5,302 bases of DNA from Bacteroidota bacterium (GTDB lineage Bacteria > Bacteroidota > Ignavibacteria > Ignavibacteriales > Ignavibacteriaceae): contig JAJYCM010000197.1 in NCBI GenBank assembly GCA_021778375.1, positions 1 through 5,302 on the forward strand, written 5' to 3'. The translations under genes were made by a program, and so were the position numbers. The notes below the pieces were generated by a model. The model was not told where the DNA came from. It worked only from the letters and a program-made list of their open reading frames with translations, and did not search any database. Numbering within the stretch: the first letter of the stretch is position 1; each line of letters opens with the position of its first letter. This document shows, one piece after another, positions 1 through 5,302 of this stretch.

Positions 1-854
1 ATTGTGTTGAGAACAAGTTTTGAGAAAAAATCTTCAATGTTACGTCTAGATGATGGATAACCAATTCTTATTTCAGTTTGTACCGAATCCTTTTTGTCTA
101 CAAGGAAAATCTGATTTGTACTTTCTTTTGTATTAAAATTTAATTTAAAGTGTGAGCCTTCCGGTTTCCACCAGCCTAAATGATAGTCCAGCTTTTCTAT
201 TAATTCCTTTACGGATGCATCACCGACAACTACAAGAGTTGAATTATCAGGTGTTAAATACCTTTTGTAGTGATCCTTTATATCGTCGACTGAAATATTC
301 TCTATATGATCATCATACCCGCTTGTTGGAAATGCATATGGGTTTTCCTCTCCGAATAAAACATAACTGAATACCGTATCGGCAATTTCTTCGGGATCAT
401 CTTTTAGCTGAAGCAGATGGGTTAAAGTTTTTCTTTTCTGTCGGAGAAAATCCTCATCTGAAAAATGGGGCGCAGTAACAACTGTACAAAATAATTCTAA
501 GGCTTTATCGAAATTTTCAGTTAAAGTTTGTAGTATTAAATAAATTTTATCGTGATTACTATTCACTGCGAAGTTCGCGCCGAGTGTATCGAACTCTTCA
601 CTAATTTCAAGAGCGTTGTATTTTCCGGCGCCTTCATCAATGGTCATCGCTAAAAGATTCGAAAGTCCCTTTTTGTTATAGGGGTCGAATTTACTTCCAG
701 CATTTACAATCATGCTGAGCCTAATTATTGGAAGCTTTTTCTTCTGGATAAATAAAACTTCCAATCCGTTTCGCAATCTAAATTTTTCTATCTGCGGCAA
801 TTCAAAAGAAATATTCTTATTCGGTGTAGGTTTGATGGCCCGGTTTAAAATCAT
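1..854 (-). CDS. M16 family peptidase-like subunit lacking the zinc site (C-terminus outside window)
   Basis: The first 284 residues are present and the reading frame is still open at base 1; a full M16 subunit is usually about 420-450 residues. The fold is recognisable from 'LRNGLEVLFI' (about 27-36), 'VNAGSKFDP' (50-58) and 'NSTLVVVGD' (204-212), which match the first M16 domain and line up with the neighbouring gene. At the position of the HxxEH zinc motif it reads N66-L-L-A-M70, so both histidines and the glutamate are lost and it cannot bind catalytic zinc. In known two-subunit M16 enzymes such a partner supplies the Arg/Tyr substrate-binding pair in its second domain, which here lies beyond the left edge. 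There is no signal peptide, so a cytoplasmic location is inferred. The ATG lies 6 bases after the stop of the active subunit, so the two are surely co-transcribed. Family call is confident; the partner role is inference. Confidence 0.9.
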   Translation of the reverse strand, partial: MILNRAIKPTPNKNISFELPQIEKFRLRNGLEVLFIQKKKLPIIRLSMIVNAGSKFDPYNKKGLSNLLAMTIDEGAGKYNALEISEEFDTLGANFAVNSNHDKIYLILQTLTENFDKALELFCTVVTAPHFSDEDFLRQKRKTLTHLLQLKDDPEEIADTVFSYVLFGEENPYAFPTSGYDDHIENISVDDIKDHYKRYLTPDNSTLVVVGDASVKELIEKLDYHLGWWKPEGSHFKLNFNTKESTNQIFLVDKKDSVQTEIRIGYPSSRRNIEDFFSKLVLNT

Positions 855-860
855 AATAAT

Positions 861-2129
861 TTATCCTTCGGTTTCTGGAATTACGTGCAGTTCAACGAAA
901 GGTTTGCTCAAATATTTCTCAAAGAGGTTAAGCAGATTTTCAACCCTAACGTTTTCATATCTGCTCAAATCATAATTAAATGAGTTTGGCTCATTTAAGA
1001 AATAATTATATGAGTTCAATTGATCCGCCATCGAATCAATATTCTGCATTGAATAAATGAAGCCTGACTTAATTCCGTTTTTTGAACGCAATAATTCTTT
1101 CTCATTTATCCCATTCTTCTTAATGTTTTCAAACTCAGCAAAAATTTTTTCTTTAAGTTCAGTCAGCATTATTCCAGGTTTAGCAGTTGCAATCACAACA
1201 AAATATCCCGCAAATTTTCCGGAGAATTGATATGCTGTCACTTCTTGAGCAACTTCTTGCTCAAAAACTAATTTTTTATAGAGACGTGAAGTTTTTGAAC
1301 CGGTAAGTAGATCAGTAAGAATATCGAGTGCTGCATCATCTTCAGAATAAGCACATTCTGTGTGCCATGCAAGATATATTCTTTCAAGCTGAACATTATC
1401 TTTATGGACTATGAATTTATTCTCGGCAAGCGTTGCGGGTTTTATCTCCAGTTCTTCAAAGTGATTTTTACTCGGAATCTCACTGAAATATTTTTTCGTT
1501 AATTCTTTGGCATCGACAGGATCAAAATCTCCGGCAATGACCAGACTTGCATTTGCTGGGGAATAATACTTTTCAAAAAAACTCCTCACATCTTCTATCG
1601 TAAAACTCGTTATGTCTTCAAGAGAGCCGATTGTTGCCCAGCTGTATGGGTGGTTCTTCGGAAAAAGATTTGATATCAAAATTTCCCAGGCAAGACCATA
1701 TGGTTGATTGTCATATCTTTCAAGGCGTTCATTCTTAACAACATCAATTTGGTTTGCTAATTTTTCTTGTGTTAATGCTGGGATGAAAAATCCCATCCTG
1801 TCAGATTCAAGCCAAAGAATTAATTCCAAGAAATTCGAGGGAACTTTTTCAAAATAATTTGTTCTGTCAGTGCTTGTTGACCCATTTAGATTTCCCCCGG
1901 CTTCTTGAATAAATCTAAAATGCATTTCTTTTGGAACGTTGACGGAGCCCTGAAACATCATGTGCTCAAACAAATGTGCAATCCCGGTTTTGCCTAACTT
2001 CTCATTTGCCGACCCGGCTCTATACCAAATATTTGCCGTCACAATCGGAAGTGCATTATCTCGGTATAAAATTACTTCAAGTCCATTTTGAAGCTTATAC
2101 TTTTCGTAATTTACGTTTAATAAATCCAT
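861..2129 (-). CDS. M16 family zinc metallopeptidase, catalytic subunit
   Basis: This 422-residue protein is a zinc-dependent endopeptidase of the mitochondrial processing peptidase/insulinase family. The inverted zinc motif is intact: H52-L-F-E55-H56 within 'GIAHLFEHMMFQG'. The third ligand is most likely E134 in 'VVKNERLER', 78 residues after H56, followed by the usual 'YDNQPYG'. The second domain begins around residue 215, and 'TGSKTSRLYKKL' is its recognisable core. Where single-chain members have the Arg and Tyr of an 'LREKxGLAYS'-like stretch, this one reads 'LVFEQEVAQEV', so that pair appears to be missing, which fits a heterodimer with the following gene. There is no signal peptide or membrane segment. 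The ATG has only a weak AAAAGAA upstream; the frame stays open for 23 codons further up but has no ATG, GTG or TTG there. Substrate is unknown; peptides are typical for the family. Confidence 0.95.
   Translation of the reverse strand: MDLLNVNYEKYKLQNGLEVILYRDNALPIVTANIWYRAGSANEKLGKTGIAHLFEHMMFQGSVNVPKEMHFRFIQEAGGNLNGSTSTDRTNYFEKVPSNFLELILWLESDRMGFFIPALTQEKLANQIDVVKNERLERYDNQPYGLAWEILISNLFPKNHPYSWATIGSLEDITSFTIEDVRSFFEKYYSPANASLVIAGDFDPVDAKELTKKYFSEIPSKNHFEELEIKPATLAENKFIVHKDNVQLERIYLAWHTECAYSEDDAALDILTDLLTGSKTSRLYKKLVFEQEVAQEVTAYQFSGKFAGYFVVIATAKPGIMLTELKEKIFAEFENIKKNGINEKELLRSKNGIKSGFIYSMQNIDSMADQLNSYNYFLNEPNSFNYDLSRYENVRVENLLNLFEKYLSKPFVELHVIPETEG
864..869 (-). promoter_or_regulatory. Ribosome binding site of the second M16 subunit, inside the end of the first
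   Basis: On the minus strand GAAGGA lies 9 bases before the ATG at 854 and forms the last two sense codons (Glu-Gly) of the upstream M16 gene. This fixes the start of the second subunit and suggests that ribosomes finishing the first gene can reinitiate on the second, which would help keep the two subunits in balance (inference). Confidence 0.6.
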
Positions 2130-2149
2130 AAAATTCTTTTGTGTCGAAA

Positions 2150-2169
2150 ATCTAATCGTAGAATTAGAT
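2150..2169 (-). other. AT-rich hairpin in the lepB-M16 gap, possible weak terminator
   Basis: A perfect 7-base inverted repeat, ATCTAAT and ATTAGAT, surrounds a 6-base loop. On the minus strand it follows the lepB stop by about 40 bases and is followed directly by TTTTC. It could be a leaky terminator or processing site between gatB-lepB and the M16 pair, but the stem holds a single G-C pair and the T-run is short, so this is tentative. It overlaps the foot of the hairpin at 2168-2191 by two bases. Confidence 0.3.
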
Positions 2170-2196
2170 GGGTAGTTATCAAGCTGCCCATTTTTT
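2168..2196 (+). terminator. Intrinsic terminator hairpin on the plus strand, opposite to the local genes
   Basis: Plus-strand bases 2168-2191 fold into a 10-pair stem (ATGGGTAGTT with AGCTGCCCAT, two G-U pairs) closed by an ATCA tetraloop, and six T residues run from 2191 to 2196. That is the textbook form of a Rho-independent terminator. Read on the minus strand, the two G-U pairs become C-A mismatches and no T-run follows, so the structure favours plus-strand RNA. No plus-strand gene ends here. It may stop antisense transcription before it enters lepB; that role is inference. Confidence 0.55.
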
Positions 2197-2208
2197 GATT
2201 AAAGTATT

Positions 2209-3144
2209 TTAGTGCAGAAGGAACAAAATTCTATCCGGTCTTATAGAGCCAATTAGCCGGAAGAAATCTGTAAACGGAATATCTCTATCCCATGAAAATA
2301 ATGTTATAAATGCTTCACCGACAATGTTGTCTTCGGGAACAAAACCCCAGTATCGACTGTCGAGACTGTCATCTCTATTATCGCCCATCATGAAATAATA
2401 ATTTTTCTTAAACGTATATGAGGTAACAGGCTTACCTTCTATTGTTACCTGGCTGCCGTCTACTGCTACTACTATTTTCCCGAATTCACGATTGATGGTC
2501 ATTCCCCATTGTTCAACGTTATCAGGTGTTAGGCTGATTGTATATCCTTTTTTGGGAACAATCAACGGTCCATAATTATCTTCATTCCAAGGCATCCCAA
2601 TTGGAAATATCCTTGGTTCAATAATTCCTTTAGGCTCGGCAGGTCCTGAGATGTAATCTATATGTGGCGGAATCCAAAATTGTTTTCCGTTAACAAATAC
2701 AACTTTATTAATTATTTGAATTGTGTCGCCGGGTAGCCCAATACAACGTTTTACATAATTAACTCCGCGCTGATCAGAGTAAAGTTGATGTCTCATACCG
2801 GGAAATTCAAAGACTACAATGTCTTTTCTTCTCGGCTCTCTTATTGCCGGCAGTCTAAAATGTGGGATTTCAATTTGTGTGAAAGGAATGTATTTTGTAG
2901 ACTCCGCTCCATAAATAAATTTGTTAACCAAAACAAAATCGCCTACAAGAATTGTATCTTCCATAGACCCCGTCGGAATCCTTGTGTTTTGAACAATAAA
3001 AGTTATGATGAAAAATGCGGCAATTCCCGCAAACAATAGTGATTCTATGAATTCTTTAACTTTTTCTTTTGGTGTTTTAACTTTCTTAAGTTCTTCTTCA
3101 GTTTTAATACCAAAAAATCTTTTTAATCCTGATCTAAATGACAA
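2209..3144 (-). CDS. lepB: Signal peptidase I
   Basis: This 311-residue membrane-anchored serine protease removes signal peptides from exported proteins (family S26). A charged N-terminus (1-31) precedes one hydrophobic segment at about 33-51, after which the catalytic domain faces outward. The Ser/Lys dyad is visible: S60 in 'RIPTGSMEDTILVGD', and K132 in 'NYVKRCIGLPGD'. The conserved box 'MGDNRDDSLDSRYWG' spans about 253-267. An insert between the lysine box and this box contains 'NEDNYGPLIVPKKG' (187-200), a segment I associate with Bacteroidetes/Chlorobi-type LepB. Length is normal. The start codon is TTG at 3144, with GGAG 7 bases upstream; the first in-frame ATG would be M61, beyond the membrane segment and the catalytic serine, so TTG is the only sensible start. 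It begins 16 bases after gatB and is probably co-transcribed with it. Confidence 0.97.
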   Translation of the reverse strand: MSFRSGLKRFFGIKTEEELKKVKTPKEKVKEFIESLLFAGIAAFFIITFIVQNTRIPTGSMEDTILVGDFVLVNKFIYGAESTKYIPFTQIEIPHFRLPAIREPRRKDIVVFEFPGMRHQLYSDQRGVNYVKRCIGLPGDTIQIINKVVFVNGKQFWIPPHIDYISGPAEPKGIIEPRIFPIGMPWNEDNYGPLIVPKKGYTISLTPDNVEQWGMTINREFGKIVVAVDGSQVTIEGKPVTSYTFKKNYYFMMGDNRDDSLDSRYWGFVPEDNIVGEAFITLFSWDRDIPFTDFFRLIGSIRPDRILFLLH

Positions 3145-3151
3145 ATCTAAT

Positions 3152-3155
3152 CTCC
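3152..3155 (-). promoter_or_regulatory. Ribosome binding site supporting the lepB TTG start
   Basis: GGAG on the minus strand sits 7 bases before the TTG at 3144, in the 16-base gatB-lepB gap. It decides the start, because no in-frame ATG or GTG lies between the gatB stop and this site. Confidence 0.6.
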
Positions 3156-3160
3156 GTTTT

Positions 3161-4618
3161 TTACTTTGTTATTTTATTTTTTAATGCTTCAAGCTTTTCG
3201 CGAAGTAGCTCGTTTACAAGCTTAGGATTAGCCTTTCCTTGAGTCTGCTTCATTATTTGACCTACGAAAAAGCCAAATACTTTTTCCTTTCCGTCAAGAT
3301 ACATTTCCACTTCGGAAGTACTTTTTTCCAACGTTTGGTTTACGATTTTTTCAATCTCGCCCGCATCGGAAATTTGCAAAAGGTTCTTTTCTTTAACAAT
3401 TACTGATGCTTTCTTTTTCTCAACCACCATAACTGGAAAAATTTCTTTAGCAATTTTTCCGCTGATAGTGCCGTCACTTATAAGATTTATCAATTCACCA
3501 AGATCTTCGGCAGCAACAGGGAAATCCTTAATATCAATTTTTCCTTCGTTAAGTACCTTTAAAATATCAGTCATTACCCAATTACTGGCAGTCTTATAAT
3601 CATCAGTTACAGAAATTACCTTTTCATAATAATCTGCGATGGGCTTGCTCTGTGTTAGAAGTTCTGCGTCATATTTGGGGAGTTTATATGTAACACTCAT
3701 TCTATTTTTTCTATTTTCCGGAAGTTCCGGCAAATATCTTTCAATTTCAGTTTTCCATTTTTCATCTACAATTACCGGCAATAAATCAGGTTCGGGAAAG
3801 TATTTATAATCATGGGCTTCCTCCTTACTTCGCATCGGGAAAGCTTCGTTTAAATCGGCATCCCATAATAAAGTTTGCTGGGTAATTGTTCCGCCGTCTT
3901 CAATAATTTCAATTTGCCTTTCAATCTCAAAGTTAATTGCTCTTTCTACATTACGGAAAGAGTTCATGTTTTTTATTTCTCTCTTAATACCGAATTCCTT
4001 TGCCCCCTTTAATCTTACTGAAACATTAGCATCGCATCGCAAAGAACCTTCCTCCATATTCCCGTCGCATATTTCAAGATATTGCACGAGCTGCTTAATT
4101 TTTGAAAGGTATTGATAAGCCTCTTCCGCGCTTCTCATATCAGGCTCACTAACAATTTCCATTAACGGTACTCCGCACCGGTTAACATCAACAAGAGTCT
4201 CAAATCCCTGATCGTGTATCAATTTCCCGGCATCTTCTTCCATGTGAATTCGAGTGATACCTATTCTCTTTTCGGTACTGTCACTTAAATTAACCGTAAT
4301 ATGACCTTTTCCGCAAATAGGCTCTTCATACTGTGAAATTTGATAACCTTTAGGTAAGTCAGGATAAAAATAATTCTTTCTTGCAAAGGTTGAACGTTGG
4401 TTAATTGTACAATTAGTTGCAAGGCCCATCTTGATAGTATATTCGATAACTTTTTTATTTAATACCGGTAAAACCCCCGGATGACCGAGGCAAATTGGAC
4501 AAACGTTGCTGTTTGGTGCATTACCAAACTTTGTAGAGCACCCGCAAAAAGCTTTTGACTCAGTTAAAAGCTGTGCGTGTACTTCTAATCCAATTACGGC
4601 TTCATATTTATCGTTCAT
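3161..4618 (-). CDS. gatB: Aspartyl/glutamyl-tRNA amidotransferase subunit B
   Basis: GatB is the tRNA-binding kinase/transamidase subunit of GatCAB. With ATP and ammonia delivered from GatA it converts Glu-tRNA(Gln) to Gln-tRNA(Gln) and often Asp-tRNA(Asn) to Asn-tRNA(Asn). The 485 residues are the usual length. It opens with 'YEAVIGLEVHAQL' (5-17), has the structural zinc cysteines C25, C27, C40 and C43, the 'YFYPDLPKGYQISQY' core (83-97), the family signature 'VDVNRCGVPLMEIVSEPD' (143-160) and 'MEEGSLRCDANVSVR' (188-202). The C-terminal YqeY-like tRNA domain (from about 330) contains 'ISDGTISGKIAKEIF' and ends with 'MKQTQGKANPKLVNELL'. Nothing is missing. A TAA sits directly before the ATG in frame, so the start is fixed, yet no Shine-Dalgarno sequence is visible. 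gatA and gatC are not in this window. It heads a minus-strand run with lepB. Confidence 0.98.
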   Translation of the reverse strand: MNDKYEAVIGLEVHAQLLTESKAFCGCSTKFGNAPNSNVCPICLGHPGVLPVLNKKVIEYTIKMGLATNCTINQRSTFARKNYFYPDLPKGYQISQYEEPICGKGHITVNLSDSTEKRIGITRIHMEEDAGKLIHDQGFETLVDVNRCGVPLMEIVSEPDMRSAEEAYQYLSKIKQLVQYLEICDGNMEEGSLRCDANVSVRLKGAKEFGIKREIKNMNSFRNVERAINFEIERQIEIIEDGGTITQQTLLWDADLNEAFPMRSKEEAHDYKYFPEPDLLPVIVDEKWKTEIERYLPELPENRKNRMSVTYKLPKYDAELLTQSKPIADYYEKVISVTDDYKTASNWVMTDILKVLNEGKIDIKDFPVAAEDLGELINLISDGTISGKIAKEIFPVMVVEKKKASVIVKEKNLLQISDAGEIEKIVNQTLEKSTSEVEMYLDGKEKVFGFFVGQIMKQTQGKANPKLVNELLREKLEALKNKITK

Positions 4619-4640
4619 TTACCAACTATTTTTTAAGTAA

Positions 4641-4671
4641 CAAATATAAAAAGGATTGACTTAGGTTGAAA
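4641..4671 (-). promoter_or_regulatory. Candidate Bacteroidetes-type promoter of gatB
   Basis: On the minus strand TATATTTG (4648-4641) matches the TAnnTTTG -7 box known from Bacteroidetes, with TTTC (4671-4668) 19 bases upstream in place of the TTTG -33 box. The predicted leader would be under 20 bases, in keeping with the lack of a Shine-Dalgarno sequence before gatB. The upstream box is imperfect, and the sigma factor preference of this organism is not known. Confidence 0.4.
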
Positions 4672-4682
4672 GCCGGATTGAC
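4653..4682. repeat. Two direct copies of GGATTGAC, 22 bases apart
   Basis: GGATTGAC occurs at 4653-4660 and 4675-4682. The 22-base period is about two helical turns, so both copies face the same side of the DNA, as operator half-sites often do. Both overlap the promoter candidates. The region also has TTAGGTT at 4661-4667 with its exact inverse AACCTAA at 4691-4697. A regulator is not identified and chance is possible. Confidence 0.4.
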
Positions 4683-4708
4683 ATACCGCAAACCTAATTA
4701 AGAATAAT
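4678..4708 (+). promoter_or_regulatory. Candidate sigma-70-like promoter toward the acuI-like gene
   Basis: TTGACA at 4678-4683 is a perfect -35 box. AATAAT at 4703-4708 differs from TATAAT at one base, with a 19-base spacer that is longer than the preferred 17. It would give a leader of about 100 bases that includes the nested repeats. It competes with the TAnnTTTG-type candidate downstream; I cannot tell which is used. Confidence 0.25.
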
Positions 4709-4736
4709 CTTAACCAATCATAAGAAATCTTAATTA
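4695..4736. repeat. Nested inverted repeats built from TCTTA/TAAGA
   Basis: An outer perfect 9-base inverted repeat, TAATTAAGA (4695-4703) and TCTTAATTA (4728-4736), encloses an inner one, TCTTA (4708-4712) and TAAGA (4721-4725), with an 8-base loop. AATCTTAA is also directly repeated at 4706 and 4726, 20 bases apart. The arrangement could be an operator for a regulator of one or both divergent genes. AT-rich sequence makes chance repeats common, so this is tentative. Confidence 0.4.
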
Positions 4737-4739
4737 ATC

Positions 4740-4771
4740 TGTGTCCCATTTTCCACTAAAGCATATTTTTG
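4740..4771 (+). promoter_or_regulatory. Candidate Bacteroidetes-type promoter of the acuI-like gene
   Basis: TATTTTTG (4764-4771) fits the TAnnTTTG -7 box exactly. TGTG (4740-4743), 20 bases upstream, is a partial -33 box. The leader would be roughly 40 bases and would include the ribosome binding site at 4803-4814. Confidence 0.35.
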
Positions 4772-4802
4772 GACCAAATTGAGTAAATTTAAATTGATAT
4801 AA

Positions 4803-4814
4803 AAAGGATGTGAT
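4803..4814 (+). promoter_or_regulatory. Extended Shine-Dalgarno sequence of the acuI-like gene
   Basis: AAAGGATGTGAT matches the full complement of the usual 16S rRNA 3' end, AAAGGAGGTGAT, at 11 of 12 bases, and lies just before the ATG at 4818. It fixes the start and suggests efficient translation. It contrasts with gatB, which has no such site. Confidence 0.65.
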
Positions 4815-4817
4815 AAA

Positions 4818-5302
4818 ATGGAAGAAAATAAGTTTACGACTTTTGTCGTTCGCGAAGAGAACGGAAAATTCATTAGAGAGATTAAAACAAAATCAATTGA
4901 AGATCTTCCAGTTGATGATGTCCTAATTAACGTAAAATATTCTTCACTGAATTATAAGGATGCTTTGTCGGCAACGGGCAATAAAGGAATTACTAGAAGA
5001 TATCCGCACACGCCTGGAATTGATGCCGCTGGCATTGTGGTTGAATCGGCAAAAAAAGATTTTATCTCCGGAGATGAAGTCATCGTTACAGGATTCGATC
5101 TCGGTATGAATACTCCGGGCGGATATGGACAATTTATTCGCGTTCCATCTGAATGGGTAATAAAACTTCCGCAAGGTATGACTTTAAAAGAATCTATGAT
5201 ATACGGAACCGCCGGTTTTACAGCAGCGTTATCTCTTCATAATCTTGAAGCAAATGGATTAGACCAGATGTCTAAAGAAAACATTTTAATTACCGGCGCA
5301 AC
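4818..5302 (+). CDS. acuI: AcuI/YhdH-type acryloyl-CoA reductase or quinone oxidoreductase (C-terminus outside window)
   Basis: The first 161 residues of a medium-chain dehydrogenase/reductase are present; the family is about 325-330 residues, so roughly half is missing. The best match is the YhdH/YhfP/AcuI group, whose characterised members reduce acryloyl-CoA to propionyl-CoA with NADPH in the cytosol. The group hallmark 'SLNYKDALSATG' (43-54) is followed by 'RRYPHTPGIDAAGIV' (60-74), 'PGGYGQFIRVP' (100-110) and 'YGTAGFTAALSL' (129-140). 'ILITGA' (156-161) begins the glycine-rich nucleotide-binding loop just as the window ends. The alcohol dehydrogenase zinc cysteines are absent, as expected for this group. 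An in-frame TAA upstream and a strong ribosome binding site fix the ATG. It diverges from gatB with no obvious functional tie. The exact substrate is inferred from the subfamily. Confidence 0.9.
   Translation, partial: MEENKFTTFVVREENGKFIREIKTKSIEDLPVDDVLINVKYSSLNYKDALSATGNKGITRRYPHTPGIDAAGIVVESAKKDFISGDEVIVTGFDLGMNTPGGYGQFIRVPSEWVIKLPQGMTLKESMIYGTAGFTAALSLHNLEANGLDQMSKENILITGA

Larger units (their letters stand above)
4619..4817. other. Divergent intergenic region between gatB and the acuI-like gene
   Basis: This AT-rich stretch of 199 bases separates two divergent genes. It holds candidate promoters for each direction, a spaced GGATTGAC repeat, a nested TCTTAA/TTAAGA cluster and the plus-strand ribosome binding site, all listed separately. 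No small ORF or RNA gene is supported in it. Confidence 0.8.

Noticed and set aside
152..370. Plus-strand open frame of 72 codons
   Set aside because: It lies entirely inside the second M16 subunit on the opposite strand, shows no recognisable domain, and is best explained as a shadow frame.
712..975. Plus-strand open frame of 87 codons across the junction of the two M16 genes
   Set aside because: It overlaps two well-supported genes on the other strand, and its hydrophobic N-terminus is simply the complement of their codons.
2130..2208. Dedicated promoter for the M16 pair in the 79-base gap
   Set aside because: The nearest match, TAGATTTT, lacks the final G of TAnnTTTG, and the closest TTG is 25 bases upstream, too far for a confident call.
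2785..3039. Plus-strand open frame of 84 codons with several cysteines
   Set aside because: It is the shadow of the conserved lepB region on the other strand, and the cysteines form no regular motif.
4786..4795. Palindrome AATTTAAATT before the acuI-like gene
   Set aside because: It is pure A/T in an AT-rich leader; such short palindromes are expected by chance and nothing else marks it as an operator.
4808..4813. ATG-TGA start-stop element overlapping the ribosome binding site of the acuI-like gene
   Set aside because: It falls inside the Shine-Dalgarno sequence itself, has no ribosome binding site of its own, and is most simply a by-product of that sequence.
4944..5174. Minus-strand open frame of 76 codons
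   Set aside because: It lies inside the conserved acuI-like coding region and has no domain or promoter support.
1..5302. Undescribed defence, mobile or biosynthetic system
   Set aside because: All five genes belong to well-known families in a normal housekeeping arrangement, with no repeats, integrase, transposase or unknown large ORF.

Overview
The window is AT-rich bacterial chromosome with dense, ordinary gene packing. It most resembles a member of the FCB group, with Ignavibacteria/Chlorobi-like as my best guess. That guess rests on the style of the proteins: a LepB with the 'NEDNYGPLIVPKKG' segment, a two-gene M16 peptidase pair, a GatB of bacterial type, and TAnnTTTG-like promoter boxes. 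It is recognition, not a database result.

Layout. Four genes lie on the minus strand and read right to left: gatB (4618 to 3161), lepB (3144 to 2209), an M16 zinc peptidase with an intact HxxEH site (2129 to 861), and a second M16 subunit without that site (854 to beyond base 1, so its C-terminus is missing here). The gaps are 16, 79 and 6 bases. gatB-lepB and the M16 pair therefore each look co-transcribed, and the 79-base gap between them holds two hairpins. A divergent plus-strand gene starts at 4818 and runs off the right edge. It is an AcuI/YhdH-type NADPH-dependent acryloyl-CoA reductase/quinone oxidoreductase. The 199-base divergent intergenic region (4619-4817) carries candidate promoters for both directions, two sets of short repeats, and a strong Shine-Dalgarno sequence for the plus-strand gene.

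How the genes work together. GatB is a subunit of the tRNA-dependent amidotransferase that makes Gln-tRNA(Gln) and/or Asn-tRNA(Asn). LepB removes signal peptides from exported proteins at the membrane. The two M16 proteins look like complementary halves of one heteromeric protease: one carries the zinc site, and the other should carry the substrate-binding Arg/Tyr pair in the part lying outside this window. A link between LepB and this protease, such as clearance of cleaved signal peptides, is possible but is inference from gene order only. AcuI is metabolically separate.

I see no mobile element, CRISPR array, tRNA or rRNA, and no convincing undescribed system. The most interesting non-coding element is a well-formed intrinsic terminator at 2168-2196 that points against the direction of the surrounding genes.
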